Shown here one piece after another: positions 51,454 through 61,186 of a stretch of DNA of 64,000 bases. Under the pieces are notes generated by a model that was not told where the DNA came from, did no database searches, and saw only the letters and a list, made by a program, of their open reading frames with translations. This DNA comes from Burkholderia sp. 8Y. Lineage in GTDB: Bacteria; Pseudomonadota; Gammaproteobacteria; Burkholderiales; Burkholderiaceae. The position numbers and the translations under genes were made by a program. The stretch spans positions 310,001-374,000 of the forward strand of contig NZ_LR733519.1 of the NCBI RefSeq assembly GCF_902506145.1, written 5' to 3'. Each line of letters opens with the position of its first letter. Within the stretch, counting starts at the first letter, position 1.

Positions 51454-53034
51454 CTATGCATCGCCGCTCGCCATGCTGTTCTCGTGAACTGCCCGATTGC
51501 GGCCGGCGCCTTTCGCGCGGTAAAGCGCGGCGTCGGCGCTATTGAGCAATTTCAGCGCGTCGTCGCCCTGCCGGGGCTGGACCGTTGCACAGCCGATGCT
51601 GATCGTGAGCACGCCCTTCGGCGACCGGCTGTTCGGGATGGCGAGCGCCTCGACACTGGCGCGCAGGCGCTCTGCAAAGATCACAGCGGCGGCTGCCGGC
51701 GTGCCAGGCAGCACGAGCACGAACTCCTCACCCCCGTACCGGGCCACAATATCCCCGGGGCGTTGGGCGGCATGTTGCATGCAATCGGCAACGGCGACGA
51801 GAGCATCGTCGCCCATCGCATGACCGTACGTGTCGTTATAGAACTTGAAGTGGTCGACATCGACGAAAAGGGCAGAAATCGGATGATCGACACGGCGCGC
51901 GCGCCGCCACTCTTCGGCGAGACGTCGATCGAGCGCGCGGCGGTTGCTCAGGCCCGTCAGGGAATCGGTGCCGGCAAGGCGCTGCAGCTTCTCGTGAGCG
52001 ATGGCGCGTGAACGCAGCGAGATCGCGAGCAACCATGAGATCGCAATGAAGCCGCAGCCGAACATGAGCGTCAGGCCGCCGATGATCGTGCTGCGTTCCC
52101 GCCATCCTGCGAGCACGTCTTCTTCGGCCGGCGCGACGGCGGCGATCAGATTCGTTCCCGGCACGCGCACGAAGGTGTAGAGGCGGCGCACGCCGTCTAG
52201 CGGAGAGGTCGAAATGTAGGAGCCGGAGCGTTCGTCCTTCATCGCAGCGAAGGTCGGCGATCCCAGCACACTGCTCGGGCTAGCGGCCGTCAACTGCGGT
52301 TTGCGGGCGAGCACGAGCCCGTCGCGTTGCACAATGAATACCGATCCGGAGCGTCCCACGTTCACTCGCGACAGCAGCGAGTCGAAATAGCTGGTGTTCA
52401 TCGCGATGACCGCCACACCCGCCAACGAGCCGTCGGGTGCGTTGATGCGCCGGCTCAACGCAAGCGAACGCTGGTCGTTGCGCAGCCGCGAGCGGTACGG
52501 TCCGGAGATATAGAGACCGACGTCTGGCCGCTCGACGTGGACCTTGAAATAGTCGCGGTCGTCGAACAGGAGGTCCGCATGACTGGAAGAATCGCGTTCA
52601 TCGACGATATGGCCTTGCGCATCCATGACGAACGCGCCGCCGATGTAGCTGACGGCCGTCGCGCCGTCGAAAAGAATTAGCCTCCGCAATTCGGGCGACA
52701 GGCGGGACACGACTGGATTCTGCATGCCGCTCACGATCGTGCGCAGCGACAGGTCGCTCGATTCAATATTGCGTGCAATATCCGCGCTCAATGTGGCGAC
52801 GACGTTCGCCGACGCCTCGTGCGCATTCTGCAATGCCTGTGCGCGACCTTGCCAAAGGGCGGCGAACGAAAGCACGGCCATCGAAAGGGCCACTGCCGTC
52901 CCAAGCGCACCCGCCAGCAGCGGAAAGCGCGAGAACATGTCGGCTATGCGCATCCATGCATGGCTATTGCGGCGAAACAGCCGCCGCCCGACGGCTCGGC
53001 CGCTTTGGCGTACGGCTTTGAATCTGCGGGGCAT
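51454..53034 (-). CDS. Membrane diguanylate cyclase (Cache sensor, GGDEF)
   Basis: 526 residues. First membrane helix about 38-61, periplasmic dCache-like sensor about 65-310 (FVMDAQGHIVDERDSS, YFKVHVERPDVGLYISGPYRS, SVFIVQRDGLVLARKP), second helix about 315-340, then the cyclase domain. Active site GGEEF is at 434-438. The inhibitory I-site RxxD (Arg425-Asp428) stands exactly five residues before it, so product feedback is expected. It makes c-di-GMP. GGAGA precedes the ATG. With the EAL protein at 21 kb it gives the window both arms of c-di-GMP turnover. Confidence 0.94.
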   Translation of the reverse strand: MPRRFKAVRQSGRAVGRRLFRRNSHAWMRIADMFSRFPLLAGALGTAVALSMAVLSFAALWQGRAQALQNAHEASANVVATLSADIARNIESSDLSLRTIVSGMQNPVVSRLSPELRRLILFDGATAVSYIGGAFVMDAQGHIVDERDSSSHADLLFDDRDYFKVHVERPDVGLYISGPYRSRLRNDQRSLALSRRINAPDGSLAGVAVIAMNTSYFDSLLSRVNVGRSGSVFIVQRDGLVLARKPQLTAASPSSVLGSPTFAAMKDERSGSYISTSPLDGVRRLYTFVRVPGTNLIAAVAPAEEDVLAGWRERSTIIGGLTLMFGCGFIAISWLLAISLRSRAIAHEKLQRLAGTDSLTGLSNRRALDRRLAEEWRRARRVDHPISALFVDVDHFKFYNDTYGHAMGDDALVAVADCMQHAAQRPGDIVARYGGEEFVLVLPGTPAAAAVIFAERLRASVEALAIPNSRSPKGVLTISIGCATVQPRQGDDALKLLNSADAALYRAKGAGRNRAVHENSMASGDA

Positions 53035-53271
53035 TCGTCTCTCCGTGACGCGAGCCTGGCTTCGATCGATCCTCGCGCGCTTCTTAAGCTCCTGGGATGT
53101 TCTAACTCAGCACTCTTACGTATGCCGGTATCGTCGAACCGGGACGTTTCCATTCCTCAATTGTAGTGGGTCATACTACGTCCCAAGCATGCGTTGGTCT
53201 TTTGCATGCACTCGAACAAACGCCTGAGACCAGTGACCGGACTTGCCAAGTTTTTGTCCGCCTGTTGTAGG

Positions 53272-54138
53272 CTATTTGACGAGACGCAGCCGCCTTGTGA
53301 CGATGGTGCCGTCGTTTCGATCCACGAGCCAAACCGCATCGATGTGCCCGTGCAATGTCGACGTCCTCCGTGTGATGTCTGTGGGCTCTTCGTCGGTCGG
53401 GTCGCTATGTTCTATCCGATCCGACAGATACGGGGGCTCGAGTGAGCAGACGAGCACGATCGCGAAATCGCTACTGCCACGCGATACGTCGAAGCTCGGC
53501 ACGACCGCACGCCCACGCACGCTGGTATTCGCGTGCGCGTCGGTTTCGAGCTGGATCGTGTCGATGGTCTGGACGAAGCCCTTCGCCTTCGCTTCCGGAG
53601 CGATTACCAGTTTGCGTCCGCTCTGTCCGTGGACCTCACGCTTGAGAAGAACGGCGTCGGGCTGGTCCGGCGCGGCAAGCGATACATCCACCGACAGTAC
53701 CTTTTTCTTGGATTCGAAACGCACGCCGTACGCAGCCGGAATAACGAATACAAAAGTTCGGTCCGAACGCGATGCGTCGTTGCTCGCCGGCAGAGGGCCG
53801 CTTGAGACTTGCGCCGAATGCCTCGTTGCAACGAAGGGCCGCGACAGAATGCGGCGGACACGACTGACCATCGACGGGTTCGTCGGCGGTTGCGGCCCGG
53901 ACGATGTCGCTGCGGCGAGCGCGTCCCTGACATGCTCAGGGTCGTCGCCTGCGAAATGAGGCGGCAGCGATGCAGCGGAGAGAATGCTTGCATCAGTGGC
54001 GCTCGTGTCAGGTACCGCGCTCCCAGCGGTCGTCGGCACTGCGCCGTGCGCTTGTTGCACATGTATCGCTATCGACAGGCAAAGCGCCGCGCTGGCGGTG
54101 CACGCCACGGTGTTGCGAGCTGGTATCGGGATGAACAC
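53272..54138 (-). CDS. Exported hypothetical protein (288 aa)
   Basis: The start is GTG with AGGGG 6 nt upstream. Signal peptide NTVACTASAALCLSIAIHVQQAHG, then a disordered Ala/Ser/Thr/Pro linker to about residue 120. After that a beta-rich domain has alternating hydrophobic strands (TFVFVIPAAYGVRF, KKVLSVDVSL, DFAIVLVCSLEPPYL, AVWLVDRNDGTIVTRRL). I do not recognise the fold. It is likely periplasmic. Neighbours (diguanylate cyclase, tartrate dehydrogenase) do not suggest a role. Confidence 0.65.
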   Translation of the reverse strand: MFIPIPARNTVACTASAALCLSIAIHVQQAHGAVPTTAGSAVPDTSATDASILSAASLPPHFAGDDPEHVRDALAAATSSGPQPPTNPSMVSRVRRILSRPFVATRHSAQVSSGPLPASNDASRSDRTFVFVIPAAYGVRFESKKKVLSVDVSLAAPDQPDAVLLKREVHGQSGRKLVIAPEAKAKGFVQTIDTIQLETDAHANTSVRGRAVVPSFDVSRGSSDFAIVLVCSLEPPYLSDRIEHSDPTDEEPTDITRRTSTLHGHIDAVWLVDRNDGTIVTRRLRLVK

Positions 54139-54646
54139 AAACTGCCCCTGGCAAACGTTGCCGAGTCACCGAGAAGCGGTTATCTTAAAATAAAAGCAGG
54201 GGATTCGGCCCACCGTTTGCATTTCGCGTGCGGCGCTCGGCACTTTGCATTCCGCGTGCAAGCCGGGGAGCACCGACAGGCTCTCGCGATCGACGCAAAG
54301 CCTTACATGTCGGCAACAGGCCATTGCGACGGTAAGCGTACGCGGCGGATGAGGAATCGCATCACCTAATTCGGCGCGAGCGCGGAAGACGTGGAAACGG
54401 CGTAGCCCCACGGGTCATGCGCCGTTCCGCACACGAAATAATCGAACCATCGGAGCTAGCGGCTCCGAGGCTGGCTGTTGAGAACCAAAGAACGTGTCCG
54501 GTCATCGGCAGCGCCGCGCTGCGGTAATTAAAAGAACCAGCATTCGCAGCGCCTCGCGTCAATCCTCCTTGATTCGCATTGAAGCCAAGGCGACGATTCG
54601 CGGCGGCCGGGCGAACGCCAGCCGCACGTCCTGGGGCCGACGCCGG
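54139..54646. other. 508-bp gap with a direct repeat and a possible gene remnant
   Basis: TTTGCATTTCGCGTGC (54216-54231) and TTTGCATTCCGCGTGC (54244-54259) are direct repeats with one mismatch, 28 bp apart. An A+T-rich TCTTAAAATAAAAG run lies before them. On the minus strand a short frame ending at the TAG 54368-54366 reads DYFVCGTAHDPWGYAVSTSS, which looks like the tail of a real protein, but no upstream body is found. No intact gene is supported. Confidence 0.4.
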
Positions 54647-55744
54647 TCAGGAAGTCGCCCTGGTTGCACGACTCCCGCGGCGCTCGATGACGCCGCACAC
54701 TGCGGCCGTCACTTGTGCGGTCGTCGCGTTGCCGCCGAGGTCGCCCGTGTGCAACGATTCGTCCGCAGTCGCCGCTTCGATCGCAGCCATGACACGCTTT
54801 GCGGCTTCTCGCTCGCCGAGATGCTCGAGCAGCATCACGACAGACCAGAACGTGCCGATCGGATTAGCGAGACCCTTTCCCATGATGTCGAATGCGGACC
54901 CGTGGATCGGCTCGAACATCGAAGGATGCCGACGCTCAGGGTCGATGTTGCCGGTCGGCGCAATGCCGAGACTGCCCGCGAGGGCGGCGGCGAGATCGCT
55001 CAGGATATCGGCGTGCAGGTTGGTCGCGACGATGGTGTCGAGCGTCGCAGGGCGGTTGACCATGCGCGCCGTGGCGGCATCCACCAACTCCTTGTCCCAC
55101 GTCACGTCGCTGAATTCCTGCGCGACTTCCTGCGCAATCTCGTCCCACATGACCATCGCGTGCCGCTGTGCGTTGCTCTTGGTGATGACGGTCAATAACT
55201 TGCGCGGACGCGACTGCGCGAGCTTGAATGCATAACGCAAAATCCGCTCGACGCCGGCGCGCGTCATGATCGAGACGTCGGTCGCGACCTCGAGCGCATG
55301 ACCCTGATGTACTCTGCCTCCGACGCCTGAGTACTCGCCTTCCGAATTCTCCCGGACGATCACCCAGTCCAGATCTTCCGGTCTGCAGTGCTTGAGCGGG
55401 GCGTCGATACCGGGCAGGATGCGCGTCGGGCGGACGTTCGCGTATTGATCGAGGCCCTGGCATATCTTCAGGCGCAGGCCCCACAGCGTGATGTGGTCCG
55501 GCACATCGGGGTCCCCCGCGGAGCCGAAGAGAATCGCGTCTTTCTCTCGAAGCGCGTCGAGTCCATCGGCGGGCATCATCACACCGTGCGCACGGTAATA
55601 GTCGGCGCCCCAGTCGAAGTTCTCGAATTCGAATGCAAAATCCCGCGTGGTTCGGGCGAGCGCGTCCAGGACCTGCCGTCCGGCGGGCACGACTTCCTTG
55701 CCGATGCCGTCGCCAGGGATCGTAGCAATGCGATACGTCTTCAC
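54647..55744 (-). CDS. Tartrate/D-malate dehydrogenase (decarboxylating family)
   Basis: 365 residues of the isocitrate/isopropylmalate dehydrogenase superfamily. ATIPGDGIGKEVVPAG is the N-terminus, SAGDPDVPDHITLWGLRLKICQGLDQYANVRP and ENSEGEYSGVGGRVHQGH are the substrate loops, TKSNAQRHAMVMWDE follows, and FEPIHGSAFDIMGKGLANPIGTFWSVVMLLEHLG binds NAD. The loop pattern is that of TtuC/DmlA, oxidising D-malate, tartrate or similar 2-hydroxy dicarboxylates. The GTG start is secured by AAGGAGGAG 4-6 nt upstream. It is monocistronic. Confidence 0.9.
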   Translation of the reverse strand: MKTYRIATIPGDGIGKEVVPAGRQVLDALARTTRDFAFEFENFDWGADYYRAHGVMMPADGLDALREKDAILFGSAGDPDVPDHITLWGLRLKICQGLDQYANVRPTRILPGIDAPLKHCRPEDLDWVIVRENSEGEYSGVGGRVHQGHALEVATDVSIMTRAGVERILRYAFKLAQSRPRKLLTVITKSNAQRHAMVMWDEIAQEVAQEFSDVTWDKELVDAATARMVNRPATLDTIVATNLHADILSDLAAALAGSLGIAPTGNIDPERRHPSMFEPIHGSAFDIMGKGLANPIGTFWSVVMLLEHLGEREAAKRVMAAIEAATADESLHTGDLGGNATTAQVTAAVCGVIERRGSRATRATS

Positions 55745-56069
55745 GTCTCCTCCTTATCCGCAGAATGCGTTGTTTGTCCAAGCAGCATGACGCCACTCTA
55801 TCCAACTTCGCCTTTAAGCGTGGCTTCACGAAGGACGACTGCTCGCAAGTTAGACGGCTCATGCGATGCCGAATGCGATCGTCCGCACGCTGCATGCAGA
55901 ATGCCACCAGATGGCGTATGCATTCGCAGAGCAGATACGAATCGCGCAGGGACATGTAAGCAGCTGTAAGCGCCGGCGCTATACTGAACATCCCTTGACC
56001 GCAACACGCGCCGGACCGCTGCCTCAGGCAGCCAATCCGCAGGCACCTAACGGCGCTTTACGTCCAAAA

Positions 56070-57284
56070 TTGGCTGAACACGACCTAGAAAAACTCCGAA
56101 TCGACCGGGGACCGGCTCCGGGCGCCATCGCCCCGCGACGCCGACGCAGCTGGCTTCGCTACGCGGGGATCATCGTCATTGTTCTTGCGTTGATCGGCGT
56201 CGCTCTGCGGCTGGCCGGTCCGCAGACGGTAGAGACAGCTACCGTGACGTCCGTGTACCCGTCGCAGACCTATACCATTTTGAATGCAACCGGCTATGTG
56301 GTGCCGCAGCGCAAGGCGGCGGTCGCATCCAAAGCGCAAGGGCGCGTCGAATGGCTGGGCGTGCTTGAGGGGACGCCCGTCAAAGAAGGGCAGATCATTG
56401 CACGGCTCGAGAGCGCGGATGTCGCCGCCGCCCTTGCGCAGGCGCAAGCGCAAGTCAAGGTCGCTCAAGCAAATCTGGAGTTGCAGCGTGCAGAACTGGA
56501 GAACGCTTCGGCCAATCTGAAGCGTTCACTCGTGCTCGCTCCCCACGGCGCAATTTCCACTTCGCAATACGACGCCGACCGCTCCCGCTACGATAAAGCG
56601 AAGGCCTCGATCAATAGCGAGCAAGCGGCCATTCAATCCGCGCAGGCCAACGCGCGTGCGGCTCAGGTTGCCGTCGATCAGACGGTGATTCGCGCGCCCT
56701 TCGATGGCGTCGTGATCGAGAAGCATGCGAACGTCGGCGACAACATCACGCCTTTCTCTTCCGCATCGGACAGCAAGGGCGCGGTCGTGACGATCGCGGA
56801 CATGAAAACGCTGGAAGTCGAAGCCGACGTAGCGGAATCGAACATCGGGCGCATCGTCGTCGATCAGCCTTGCGAGATTCAACTCGATGCGTTGCCCGAT
56901 ACGCGCTTCGCAGGCCGTGTATCGCGCATCGTGCCGACCGTCGATCGCTCTAAAGCCACCGTGCTGGTGAAGGTGCGTTTTGTCGAGCGCGATGAGCGCG
57001 TGCTGCCCGATATGAGCGCGAAAATCGCTTTCCTTTCGAGGCCGGTACCGCCTGAACAAAAGAAAGCGGTAGTGGCTGTCCAGCCGAGTGCTGTCGTGAC
57101 TCGCGACGGCAGAAACGTCGTGTATAGGGTCGACAATGACAAGGCGCGTGAAGTGCCCGTGACAACCGGCGAGCGCATCGGCGACCTCTTGGCGGTGTCG
57201 GGCGTCAAGCCCGGCGATACGCTCGTGCTCGCGCCCGGAGACAAGATCAAGAACGGCGCCAGCGTCACCGTGGCGAAGAAGTGA
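56070..57284 (+). CDS. MacA/HlyD-type periplasmic adaptor of an ABC exporter
   Basis: 404 residues if the TTG at 56070 (AEHDLEKLRIDRGPAPG follows) is used, an N-terminus I recall from relatives; the frame is open 68 codons further and the ribosome site is weak. One membrane anchor (YAGIIVIVLALIGVALRLAG), a biotinyl-lipoyl-like domain (GYVVPQRKAAVASKAQGRV, VKEGQIIARLES), a coiled-coil hairpin rich in A, Q and E (about 140-235), then beta-barrel and membrane-proximal domains. It links inner-membrane ABC permeases to an outer-membrane channel. The ATPase gene starts 2 bp after its stop. Confidence 0.86.
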   Translation: MAEHDLEKLRIDRGPAPGAIAPRRRRSWLRYAGIIVIVLALIGVALRLAGPQTVETATVTSVYPSQTYTILNATGYVVPQRKAAVASKAQGRVEWLGVLEGTPVKEGQIIARLESADVAAALAQAQAQVKVAQANLELQRAELENASANLKRSLVLAPHGAISTSQYDADRSRYDKAKASINSEQAAIQSAQANARAAQVAVDQTVIRAPFDGVVIEKHANVGDNITPFSSASDSKGAVVTIADMKTLEVEADVAESNIGRIVVDQPCEIQLDALPDTRFAGRVSRIVPTVDRSKATVLVKVRFVERDERVLPDMSAKIAFLSRPVPPEQKKAVVAVQPSAVVTRDGRNVVYRVDNDKAREVPVTTGERIGDLLAVSGVKPGDTLVLAPGDKIKNGASVTVAKK

Positions 57285-57285
57285 C

Positions 57286-57978
57286 GTGAGCACAGCGCCC
57301 CTCGTTCAGATCAGCCATGTCGTCAAGTCGTATCGGCGCGGCGTGCAGACGGTGCCCGTACTGACCGACATTTCGTTGTCCATATCAGAAGGCGACTTTG
57401 TCGCGCTGATGGGACCGTCGGGTTCGGGCAAGAGTACGTTGCTCAATCTCATTGCCGGCATCGACAGGCCCGACGGCGGCGAGTTGCGCGTGGGCGGGCT
57501 CGACATCGCGCGTGTGCCTGAAGCGGCGCTTGCGGACTGGCGTGCATCGAATGTCGGCTTCATCTTCCAGTTTTATAACTTGATGCCGGTGCTCACCGCG
57601 TTCGAGAACGTCGAGCTTCCGCTCATGCTCACGCGCCTCTCGCGTGCGCAGCGGCGCGAGCGTGTGGCGATGGTGCTCGACATGGTGAACATGAGCGAGC
57701 GCATGAGCCACTATCCGTCGGAGTTGTCGGGCGGGCAGCAGCAACGCGTCGCGATTGCGCGTGCAGTGGTGACTGATCCGAAGCTGATTGTCGCCGACGA
57801 ACCGACGGGCGACCTCGACCGCACGTCCGCCGCCGACGTGCTGACCATGTTGCAGCGATTGAACGATCGGCTCGGCAAGACGATCATCATGGTGACGCAC
57901 GACGCGCACGCGGCGAATGCGGCCAGAAAGCTCGTGCATCTGGAGAAAGGAGAACTGATCGATGCCGAGGCGCGCTGA
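57286..57978 (+). CDS. ABC transporter ATPase, MacB/LolD type
   Basis: 230 residues. Walker A GPSGSGKST (43-51), Q-loop FIFQFYNLMP, signature LSGGQQQR (147-154), Walker B LIVADEPTGDLD and switch MVTHD. The LolD-like spacing and PTGDLD ending fit the FtsX/MacB type that drives envelope transport without moving substrate through the membrane. The start is GTG, one base after the adaptor stop. It forms one operon with the adaptor and both permeases. Confidence 0.94.
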   Translation: MSTAPLVQISHVVKSYRRGVQTVPVLTDISLSISEGDFVALMGPSGSGKSTLLNLIAGIDRPDGGELRVGGLDIARVPEAALADWRASNVGFIFQFYNLMPVLTAFENVELPLMLTRLSRAQRRERVAMVLDMVNMSERMSHYPSELSGGQQQRVAIARAVVTDPKLIVADEPTGDLDRTSAADVLTMLQRLNDRLGKTIIMVTHDAHAANAARKLVHLEKGELIDAEAR

Positions 57979-57981
57979 ATC

Positions 57982-59136
57982 ATGTACGTGCTCAAGCTGA
58001 TTCTTCGGAACGCGACGCGCCATACATTGCGCACCGCGTTGACTGTACTTGGCCTCACCATTGCCGTGCTCGCCTATGGCTTGCTCTATACCGTCGTCGA
58101 TGCGTGGTATGCCGGTGCGGCGGCGGCCTCCAACGCGAGACTCGTCACGCGCAACGCGATATCGCTCGTATTTCCACTGCCGCTCGCTTACGAGAACCGC
58201 ATTCGCGGCGTCGATGGTGTAACGATGGTTGCACGTTCGAACTGGTTCGGCGGCATTTATCGAGACCCGAAGAATTTCTTTGCGCAATTCGCGGTGTCCG
58301 ACAACTACCTCGACCTTTACCCCGAATTCATCATCTCGCCGCAAGCGCGCTCCGACTATCAGCGCGACCGCAAGGGATGTCTGATCGGGCGTCAACTCGC
58401 GACCCAATACGGCTTCAAGGTCGGCGACGTGATACCACTCAAAGGCACGATCTATCCCGGCACCTGGGACTTTGTAGTGCGCGGCATCATGGAAGGACGC
58501 GATGAATCGACCATTACGCGGCAGCTTGTGTTCCATTGGGAGTATCTAAACGAAACGATCCGCAAGACCACGAAGCGCAATGTCGATCAGGTGGGCGTGT
58601 ATGTCGTCGGCATCGCCAACCCTGATCGAGCCGCGACGGTTTCGCGCACCATCGATGCTGTCTTCAAGAACTCGCTAGCCGAGACACTGACCGAAACCGA
58701 GCAGGCTTTTCAGCTCGGCTTCGTCGCGATGTCGAATCAGATCATTGCCGCGATACGCGTGGTGTCGTACGTAGTTATCCTTATCATCATGGCGGTCATG
58801 GCCAATGCCATGGCGATGAGTGCCCGAGAACGTACCGTCGAATATGCGACCCTTAAGGCGCTCGGATTCGGTCCCGCGTTTCTTTCCGGTCTCGTGTTCG
58901 GCGAATCGTTTGCCATTTGTGCTATCGGCGGCGGCATCGGCATACTGGCGACGCCGCCTGCAGCTGTGGTGTTCCAGCATGCAACGGGCGGCGTGTTTCC
59001 CGTCTTCAAGGTGTCGCACGAGACCATGCTGCTACAAGCCGCCTGTGCGTTCGTCATTGCGATCGCCGCGGGCATCGTGCCGGCTGTGCAGGCTAGCCGC
59101 GTGCGTATCGTCGAAGGCCTCCGGGCTATCGGCTAA
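57982..59136 (+). CDS. ABC permease with FtsX-like domain (first)
   Basis: 384 residues. Layout: N-terminal helix (LRTALTVLGLTIAVLAYGLLYTVV), a periplasmic domain of about 220 residues, then three C-terminal helices (VVSYVVILIIMAVMANAMAMSARERTVEYATLKALG, SFAICAIGGGIGILATPPAAV, ACAFVIAIAAGIVPAVQASR). The RERTVEYATLKALG motif couples to the ATPase. It is a MacB-like mechanotransmission permease; the ATPase is a separate chain here, so the complex probably uses this and the next permease as a heterodimer. Confidence 0.9.
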   Translation: MYVLKLILRNATRHTLRTALTVLGLTIAVLAYGLLYTVVDAWYAGAAAASNARLVTRNAISLVFPLPLAYENRIRGVDGVTMVARSNWFGGIYRDPKNFFAQFAVSDNYLDLYPEFIISPQARSDYQRDRKGCLIGRQLATQYGFKVGDVIPLKGTIYPGTWDFVVRGIMEGRDESTITRQLVFHWEYLNETIRKTTKRNVDQVGVYVVGIANPDRAATVSRTIDAVFKNSLAETLTETEQAFQLGFVAMSNQIIAAIRVVSYVVILIIMAVMANAMAMSARERTVEYATLKALGFGPAFLSGLVFGESFAICAIGGGIGILATPPAAVVFQHATGGVFPVFKVSHETMLLQAACAFVIAIAAGIVPAVQASRVRIVEGLRAIG

Positions 59137-59148
59137 GGACATACGGCG

Positions 59149-60315
59149 ATGGCTATTCCCGTCACTTACGTCGCACGCAATCTATGGGCGCGGCGTCTCA
59201 CGACGCTGCTGACCGCCGGTGGCCTCGCGCTAGTGGTGTTCGTATTCGCCACCGTGCTGATGCTCGATGCGGGCCTGAAGAAAACGCTCGTGTCGACGGG
59301 AGAGCGCGACAACGTCGTCGTGATTCGCAAGGGCGCGGAAACGGAGATACAGAGTTCGATCGATCGGGCGCAAGCGAATGTGATGGAGACGCATCCGTCC
59401 GTCGCGATGAATCGCGATGGCCAGCCGCTAGCCTCAAAAGAAACCGTAGTGCTGATCTCGCTGACAAAGCTCGGCGCGAACGCGCCCGCGAACGTGGTGA
59501 TACGCGGGGTGTCGCCCATGGGCGTCGATTTGCGCCCGCAGGTGAAGCTGACGGCAGGGCGCATGTTCAGACATGGGTCTTCGGAAATCATCGTTGGCAG
59601 CAATATCGCCAGGGGCTTCGCGGGCACGCGCATTGGCGAGCACTTGCGCTTTGCGCAGCGCGACTGGACCGTGGTCGGTCATTTCGATGCGGGCGGCAGC
59701 GGCTTCGACTCGGAAATATGGGGCGACGTGGATCAACTCATGCAGTCGTTCCGCCGCACGAGCTATTCATCGATGGTGGTGCGCCTTGCGCGCAGCGACG
59801 CGTTGGAACAATTCAGAGCCGACATCGACGTAGACCCGCGCCTCGCGGACGAAGCCAAGCGCGAACAGGTCTTCTACGGCGATCAGTCCAAAGCCCTCTC
59901 CACGTTCATTAATATTCTCGGCTTCACGCTTTCCATCATCTTTTCGATTGCCGCTATGATCGGCGCGATGATCACCATGTATGCTTCCGTGGCCAATCGC
60001 GTCGCGGAGATAGGAACGCTGCGCGCGCTCGGCTTCAAGCGCCTCGACGTGCTCCTCGCGTTTCTGATCGAAGCCTTGTTGCTTGGCCTCGTAGGCGGCA
60101 TCGCAGGCCTATGCTGCGCCTCGCTGATGCAGTTCGCGTCATTCTCCACGACGAACTTCCAGACGTTCTCGGACCTGTCGTTCCGTTTCACGCTGACGCC
60201 TTCGGTGGCGCTTCAGACAGTCGTGTTCTCGCTCATCATGGGCTTCGTGGGTGGCTTCTTGCCTGCGCTCAAGGCATCGCGAATGAATATCGTCGATGCC
60301 TTGCGAGCACACTAA
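59149..60315 (+). CDS. ABC permease with FtsX-like domain (second)
   Basis: 388 residues, same layout as the preceding permease: first helix LLTAGGLALVVFVFATVLML, periplasmic domain with LGANAPANVVIRGVSP and RMFRHGSSEIIVGSNIARGF, then AEIGTLRALGFKRLDVLLAFLIEALLLGLVGGIAGL and a last helix pair. The two permeases share only the framework, indicating an old duplication and a heterodimer. AAGGA lies before the ATG, 12 bp after the first permease. It converges with the DUF2278 gene with a 4-bp overlap. Confidence 0.9.
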   Translation: MAIPVTYVARNLWARRLTTLLTAGGLALVVFVFATVLMLDAGLKKTLVSTGERDNVVVIRKGAETEIQSSIDRAQANVMETHPSVAMNRDGQPLASKETVVLISLTKLGANAPANVVIRGVSPMGVDLRPQVKLTAGRMFRHGSSEIIVGSNIARGFAGTRIGEHLRFAQRDWTVVGHFDAGGSGFDSEIWGDVDQLMQSFRRTSYSSMVVRLARSDALEQFRADIDVDPRLADEAKREQVFYGDQSKALSTFINILGFTLSIIFSIAAMIGAMITMYASVANRVAEIGTLRALGFKRLDVLLAFLIEALLLGLVGGIAGLCCASLMQFASFSTTNFQTFSDLSFRFTLTPSVALQTVVFSLIMGFVGGFLPALKASRMNIVDALRAH

Positions 60316-60986
60316 TTCCGCTTGGCAGGATTACCGTTGTCGTCGGTTAGCGTCGCCTGCGTTGCAAAACGTACAAAAAGGGCGAACGTCTCGCCGCCCG
60401 AGAAGCGGATGAAGAGCGCGCCGTCGCCGTTGATGCGGTTGTCGTCCGCGAAGCTGCCTGAGTTTCCCTGCATCATATGAATATCGTGCACGCCACGACC
60501 CAGCGAGAACGCGAGCGGCTCGCGCGTCGCGTAGTCGTCGAATTTGTCACCGATGGCAAGCACGACTGCTTGCGCATCGTTCTTCACGCGCTGAATCTGT
60601 GCATCGAGAAGTGTGGACATCGTGCCGCCTTTTCCGTCCGGCGGGACCGGCTTCATTTCGTCGAGCGGGAAGAGGTCATCGCGTAGATAGTCGAGTCCCT
60701 GTCCGTTCTTGCCCGTGGCGAGAGGCGTGAAACCGTGCGTTCCTGAGAGGCGTTGCGATAGACCGAGCTTGGTATCGTTGCTGTATTGGCTGTCGCTATA
60801 GGCGAGCACTTCGCTGCCTTCCACCGAACGAATATTGACCGCGATGCGATACGGCGTGCCGGCCGCATCGACAAGAATCTCGTAATGTGGAGAGTTGCCG
60901 TTCGGATTCTCCTTGCCGTCGGTGATGTGTCCAACAAGCGCGCCGTACACATACTTCGATGCTGCCGGACGAAAGCGTTCGATCAT
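60312..60986 (-). CDS. DUF2278 family protein (YukJ-like)
   Basis: 224 residues. Family marks: YVYGALVGHITDGKENPNGNSPHYEILVDAAGTPYRIAVN, LDYLRDDLFPLDEMKPVP and GRGVHDIHMMQGNSG with the conserved HDIHM, then DGALFIRF. DUF2278 proteins are of unknown function; Bacillus YukJ is the reference. The His-rich HDIHMxQGN segment looks like a possible metal or nuclease site, but that is inference. GAGGA precedes the ATG. It is divergent from the TonB receptor gene, with 200 bp between. Confidence 0.88.
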   Translation of the reverse strand: MIERFRPAASKYVYGALVGHITDGKENPNGNSPHYEILVDAAGTPYRIAVNIRSVEGSEVLAYSDSQYSNDTKLGLSQRLSGTHGFTPLATGKNGQGLDYLRDDLFPLDEMKPVPPDGKGGTMSTLLDAQIQRVKNDAQAVVLAIGDKFDDYATREPLAFSLGRGVHDIHMMQGNSGSFADDNRINGDGALFIRFSGGETFALFVRFATQATLTDDNGNPAKRN

Positions 60987-61186
60987 CGTTCAATCCTCGT
61001 ATTAGGTCGGTCCTGACTCATGGCATAGGCAACGCACAACGTTCTGCCGCTTTCATAGCGCCTTCGGGAGCCTTTCCCTACGCAATCGGGAGAAAGTCCC
61101 GGCGCGCGGGCAATTCCTTATGCGACTCTTTCAAAGCCGGAACGGTTCACGTGTTTCGCCAGAAAGAACAAATCAAGGAGACGACG

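Noticed and set aside
60987-61186. Fur box upstream of the TonB-dependent receptor
   Set aside because: No stretch resembles the GATAATGATWATCATTATC pattern in this 200-bp gap.
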